Shown here in pieces: positions 62,068 through 64,000 of a stretch of DNA of 64,000 bases. Positions within the stretch are counted from its first letter, which is position 1; each line of letters begins with the position of its first letter. The notes below the pieces were generated by a model that saw nothing but the letters and a program-made list of their open reading frames with translations, did no database searches and was not told where the DNA came from. The stretch is from Agarilytica sp033852175 (GTDB lineage: Bacteria; Pseudomonadota; Gammaproteobacteria; Pseudomonadales; Cellvibrionaceae). A program made the position numbers and the translations under genes. Location: NCBI GenBank assembly GCA_033852175.1, contig JAWSUY010000033.1, positions 1 to 64,000 on the forward strand. Direction: 5' to 3'.

Positions 62068-63120
62068 GTGGGTTTTGAAGCCGAGCTAAAACAGTGGGTA
62101 GCTGCTCAAATTATTGCTATTGAACCAGGGTTTACATGTGAAAATATGCGCTGGAAAGTCTTGTCTGGTGATGCTGGGTTTCGTAAATATTTTCGTGTGC
62201 AGCATAGTGGCTGTAATTTGTTGGCTGTTTTTGCTCCACCTGAGACGGAAAATAATCTCGCGTTTTTGACAATTGCTGAGTTTTTACTCGGTCAATGCGT
62301 GCGTGTGCCGAAAATTGTTGCTCACGATATAAGCAAAGGTTTTTTTCTTATAGAAGATCTTGGTGAAACCTTGTACCTAGACCACCTGGATGCAGAATCT
62401 GTTGACGTAATGTATGGCGAGGCATTGCTGGAACTCATACAAATGCAGTTGTCTCCGGCTGATGAGGAGGTGTTTCCTGTCTATGATCGAGAAAAGCTGT
62501 TGGTAGAAATGGAATTATTCCCCCAGTGGTTTGTGGGCACGATGCTGGGGCATGAGTTGACCAAAGATGAACGTAAGATGCTCGATGACTGTTTTGAGGT
62601 TTTGACCGTTAGTGCGGAAGAGCAAGCACAAGTGTTGGTCCACCGGGATTATCATTCACGCAATATTGTGTATGGCCAAAATGGTGTGCCGGGTGTTATT
62701 GATTTTCAGGATGCAGTTATTGGCCCCTTTACCTACGATGTAGCCTCTCTTTTAAGGGATTGCTACATTGAATGGCCTCAAGAGGAGGTTGAAAAGTGGT
62801 TATTTGCTTACGGCAATATGGCAGCTGATGCGGGGGTGATGCCTTCAGTTTCTCAAGAGTGTTTATTGCGTTGGTTTGATCTGATGGGTTTACAGCGACA
62901 CATAAAAGTTTTGGGGATATTTGCTCGGCTATCGTTGCGTGACGGCAAGCATGGCTATCTAGATGATTTACCGTTGGTAGTGAAATATGTTCGCTCGGTG
63001 AGCGGCCGGTATGAGGAGTTGAAGCCTTTTTCTTCTTGGTTTGAAGACGTTTTAGTGCCGCTTATTGACCAGCAGGGTTGGTCTAGTCGCTTAAACAATA
63101 GCCGCGTTAATAGTAATTGA
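62068..63120 (+). CDS. amgK: N-acetylmuramate/N-acetylglucosamine anomeric kinase AmgK
   Basis: This 350-residue protein starts with GTG at 62068, as decided by the strong ribosome site. It is an aminoglycoside phosphotransferase-fold kinase with SGDAGFRKYFRVQ, FFLIEDLGETLYLD, VLVHRDYHSRNIVYG (catalytic loop HRDYHSRN) and GVIDFQDAVIGPFTYDVAS (metal-binding). It is adjacent to murU, as in Pseudomonas, where AmgK phosphorylates the anomeric carbon of MurNAc and GlcNAc in a recycling route that confers intrinsic fosfomycin tolerance. It is divergent from lptD. Confidence 0.93.
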   Translation: MGFEAELKQWVAAQIIAIEPGFTCENMRWKVLSGDAGFRKYFRVQHSGCNLLAVFAPPETENNLAFLTIAEFLLGQCVRVPKIVAHDISKGFFLIEDLGETLYLDHLDAESVDVMYGEALLELIQMQLSPADEEVFPVYDREKLLVEMELFPQWFVGTMLGHELTKDERKMLDDCFEVLTVSAEEQAQVLVHRDYHSRNIVYGQNGVPGVIDFQDAVIGPFTYDVASLLRDCYIEWPQEEVEKWLFAYGNMAADAGVMPSVSQECLLRWFDLMGLQRHIKVLGIFARLSLRDGKHGYLDDLPLVVKYVRSVSGRYEELKPFSSWFEDVLVPLIDQQGWSSRLNNSRVNSN

Positions 63121-63127
63121 GGAATAT

Positions 63128-63826
63128 ATGACAAGGTTAGATAAAGCCTTTATTTTGGCGGCAGGCCGGGGCGAACGTATGCGTCCGCTGACCGACCGCT
63201 TACCTAAGCCCCTACTTTCTGTAGGCGCGGAAACCTTGCTTGATCGACAAATTACGAAACTTGTTGCTGCCGGTATTCGAGAGATCATTATAAATACAGC
63301 TTATTTAGGGCATTTAATAGTTGAACATGTTGGCGATGGCTCTCAATTTGGGGCTTCCGTAAAATTTTCCCACGAGCCAGCGGCGTTGGAAACCGCTGGG
63401 GCGATCGCGCACGCATCTAGTTTGCTGGGTGAGGATCCTTTTTTACTCGTTAACGGGGATGTGTGGATGGATTTGGATTTCGGTGACTTTCTCAGTCGTA
63501 TGTCTAGGGTGCAGGATGGCGGCGGTCATTTAGTTTTTGTTGATAACCCAGCCCATAAAAGATCCGGAGATTTTGCTCTAGACAATGGGCGAGTCCGGGT
63601 GCCGGATGCGTCCCTAGATAGCTATACCTTCAGTGGTGTTAGTATTTTGTCCCCTTCCTTAATTACTGAATACCCCAAATGTCGTGAAGCCTTTCCCCTG
63701 CGTGAAGTATTTGATTGGGCGATCGCGAAGAATCGATTGTCGGGAGAGCTTTATTGTGGCTATTGGCTGGACGTTGGTACTCCCGAGCGATTGGATTTGT
63801 TGCGATCGCATGTATTGTCTGGCTAA
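63128..63826 (+). CDS. murU: N-acetylmuramate alpha-1-phosphate uridylyltransferase MurU
   Basis: This 232-residue nucleotidyltransferase has the signature AFILAAGRGERMRPLTDRLPKPLLSVG, then FLLVNGDVWMDLDF with a metal-binding Asp and the C-terminal YWLDVGTPERL. MurU makes UDP-MurNAc from MurNAc-1-phosphate. It follows amgK by seven bases and completes the MurNAc salvage route in this window. The ribosome site is within GAGGAATAT before the ATG. Confidence 0.95.
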   Translation: MTRLDKAFILAAGRGERMRPLTDRLPKPLLSVGAETLLDRQITKLVAAGIREIIINTAYLGHLIVEHVGDGSQFGASVKFSHEPAALETAGAIAHASSLLGEDPFLLVNGDVWMDLDFGDFLSRMSRVQDGGGHLVFVDNPAHKRSGDFALDNGRVRVPDASLDSYTFSGVSILSPSLITEYPKCREAFPLREVFDWAIAKNRLSGELYCGYWLDVGTPERLDLLRSHVLSG

Positions 63827-63922
63827 TATTGTGCTAATACATTAAAAATGTGTTGGCTGCGAAACTCTGAGTCGGAGACCTTTCCTTAAATGCTATTGAT
63901 CGATCTTTATTTTGCAGTGTAA

Positions 63923-64000
63923 CTATTTCCGTTCAATTTCTACTCCTTTCGCATGTTTGTTCAAAAAACCTCGAATTCTTCGCGTAAGACGGTTTTCAGA
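63923..64000 (-). CDS. Possible 3' end of a minus-strand gene, cut by the window
   Basis: On the minus strand the frame is open from the right edge to a TAG at 63925-63923 and reads ENRLTRRIRGFLNKHAKG near the end. Twenty-five codons are too few to judge; chance is likely. No terminator follows clearly. Confidence 0.2.
   Translation of the reverse strand, partial: SENRLTRRIRGFLNKHAKGVEIERK

Noticed and set aside
1..64000. Prophage, integron or defence island
   Set aside because: Apart from the IS110 gene, no integrase, phage structural, restriction or toxin-antitoxin gene was recognised.

Overview
The window looks like a chromosomal segment of a marine-type gammaproteobacterium from the Pseudomonas/Cellvibrio side of the class. 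The evidence is gene order: rpsU-yqeY-dnaG-rpoD next to tRNA-Ile2(CAU) and divergent from tsaD, the lptD-surA-pdxA-rsmA-apaG-apaH operon, and amgK-murU beside lptD. The last pair is the Pseudomonas-type MurNAc recycling route that enterics lack. The large secreted, multi-domain metalloproteases with C-terminal Ig-like and cysteine-bounded modules fit a polymer-degrading, Cellvibrionales-like organism. The taxon is an inference; no search was run.

Layout. 1-1100: the 5' part of an IS110-family recombinase gene running off the left edge, with a structured non-coding leader that may be a bridge RNA. 1.2-8.6 kb: mostly single genes (small membrane protein, 3-hydroxyisobutyryl-CoA hydrolase, ceramidase-like membrane protein, sensor kinase, VOC protein, lipase-like hydrolase). 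8.9-12.0 kb: two paralogous GntP permeases with a shared 30-bp upstream block. 12.5-18.0 kb: a two-gene operon of a urea/amide-type binding lipoprotein and a HAMP-PAS-HisKA-REC-REC-Hpt hybrid kinase. 18.2-18.8 kb: an SprT-like protein. 18.9-30.6 kb: the most unusual region, with two giant secreted reprolysin-like metalloproteases flanking two paralogous small secreted proteins, all on the minus strand, with separate terminators, homologous protease leaders and a heptamer tandem-repeat array. 31-39.5 kb: a decayed gene, a LysR/MFS divergent pair, a STAS protein, a phosphoesterase, a REC-GGDEF-EAL protein, a TauE/SafE permease and an SDR. 39.7-64 kb: conserved housekeeping genes: tRNA-Ile2, rpoD, dnaG, yqeY, rpsU, tsaD, folB, folK, cca, an EamA transporter, the spoVR-yeaH-prkA stress operon, the apaH-to-lptD operon, and amgK-murU.

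How the genes work together. The housekeeping half covers macromolecular synthesis initiation (S21, primase, sigma-70), tRNA maturation (TsaD, Cca), folate synthesis (FolB, FolK) and outer-membrane assembly (SurA, LptD), with cell-wall recycling (AmgK, MurU) transcribed divergently from lptD. The accessory half is devoted to sensing (three signalling proteins with kinase or c-di-GMP domains), small-molecule uptake and secreted proteolysis. The most noteworthy candidates for undescribed biology are the twin protease/secreted-protein locus with its shared structured leader and its repeated cysteine-bounded module, the possible IS110 bridge RNA, the shared element upstream of the GntP permeases, and an orphan terminator following a 33-codon ORF between cca and the EamA gene.
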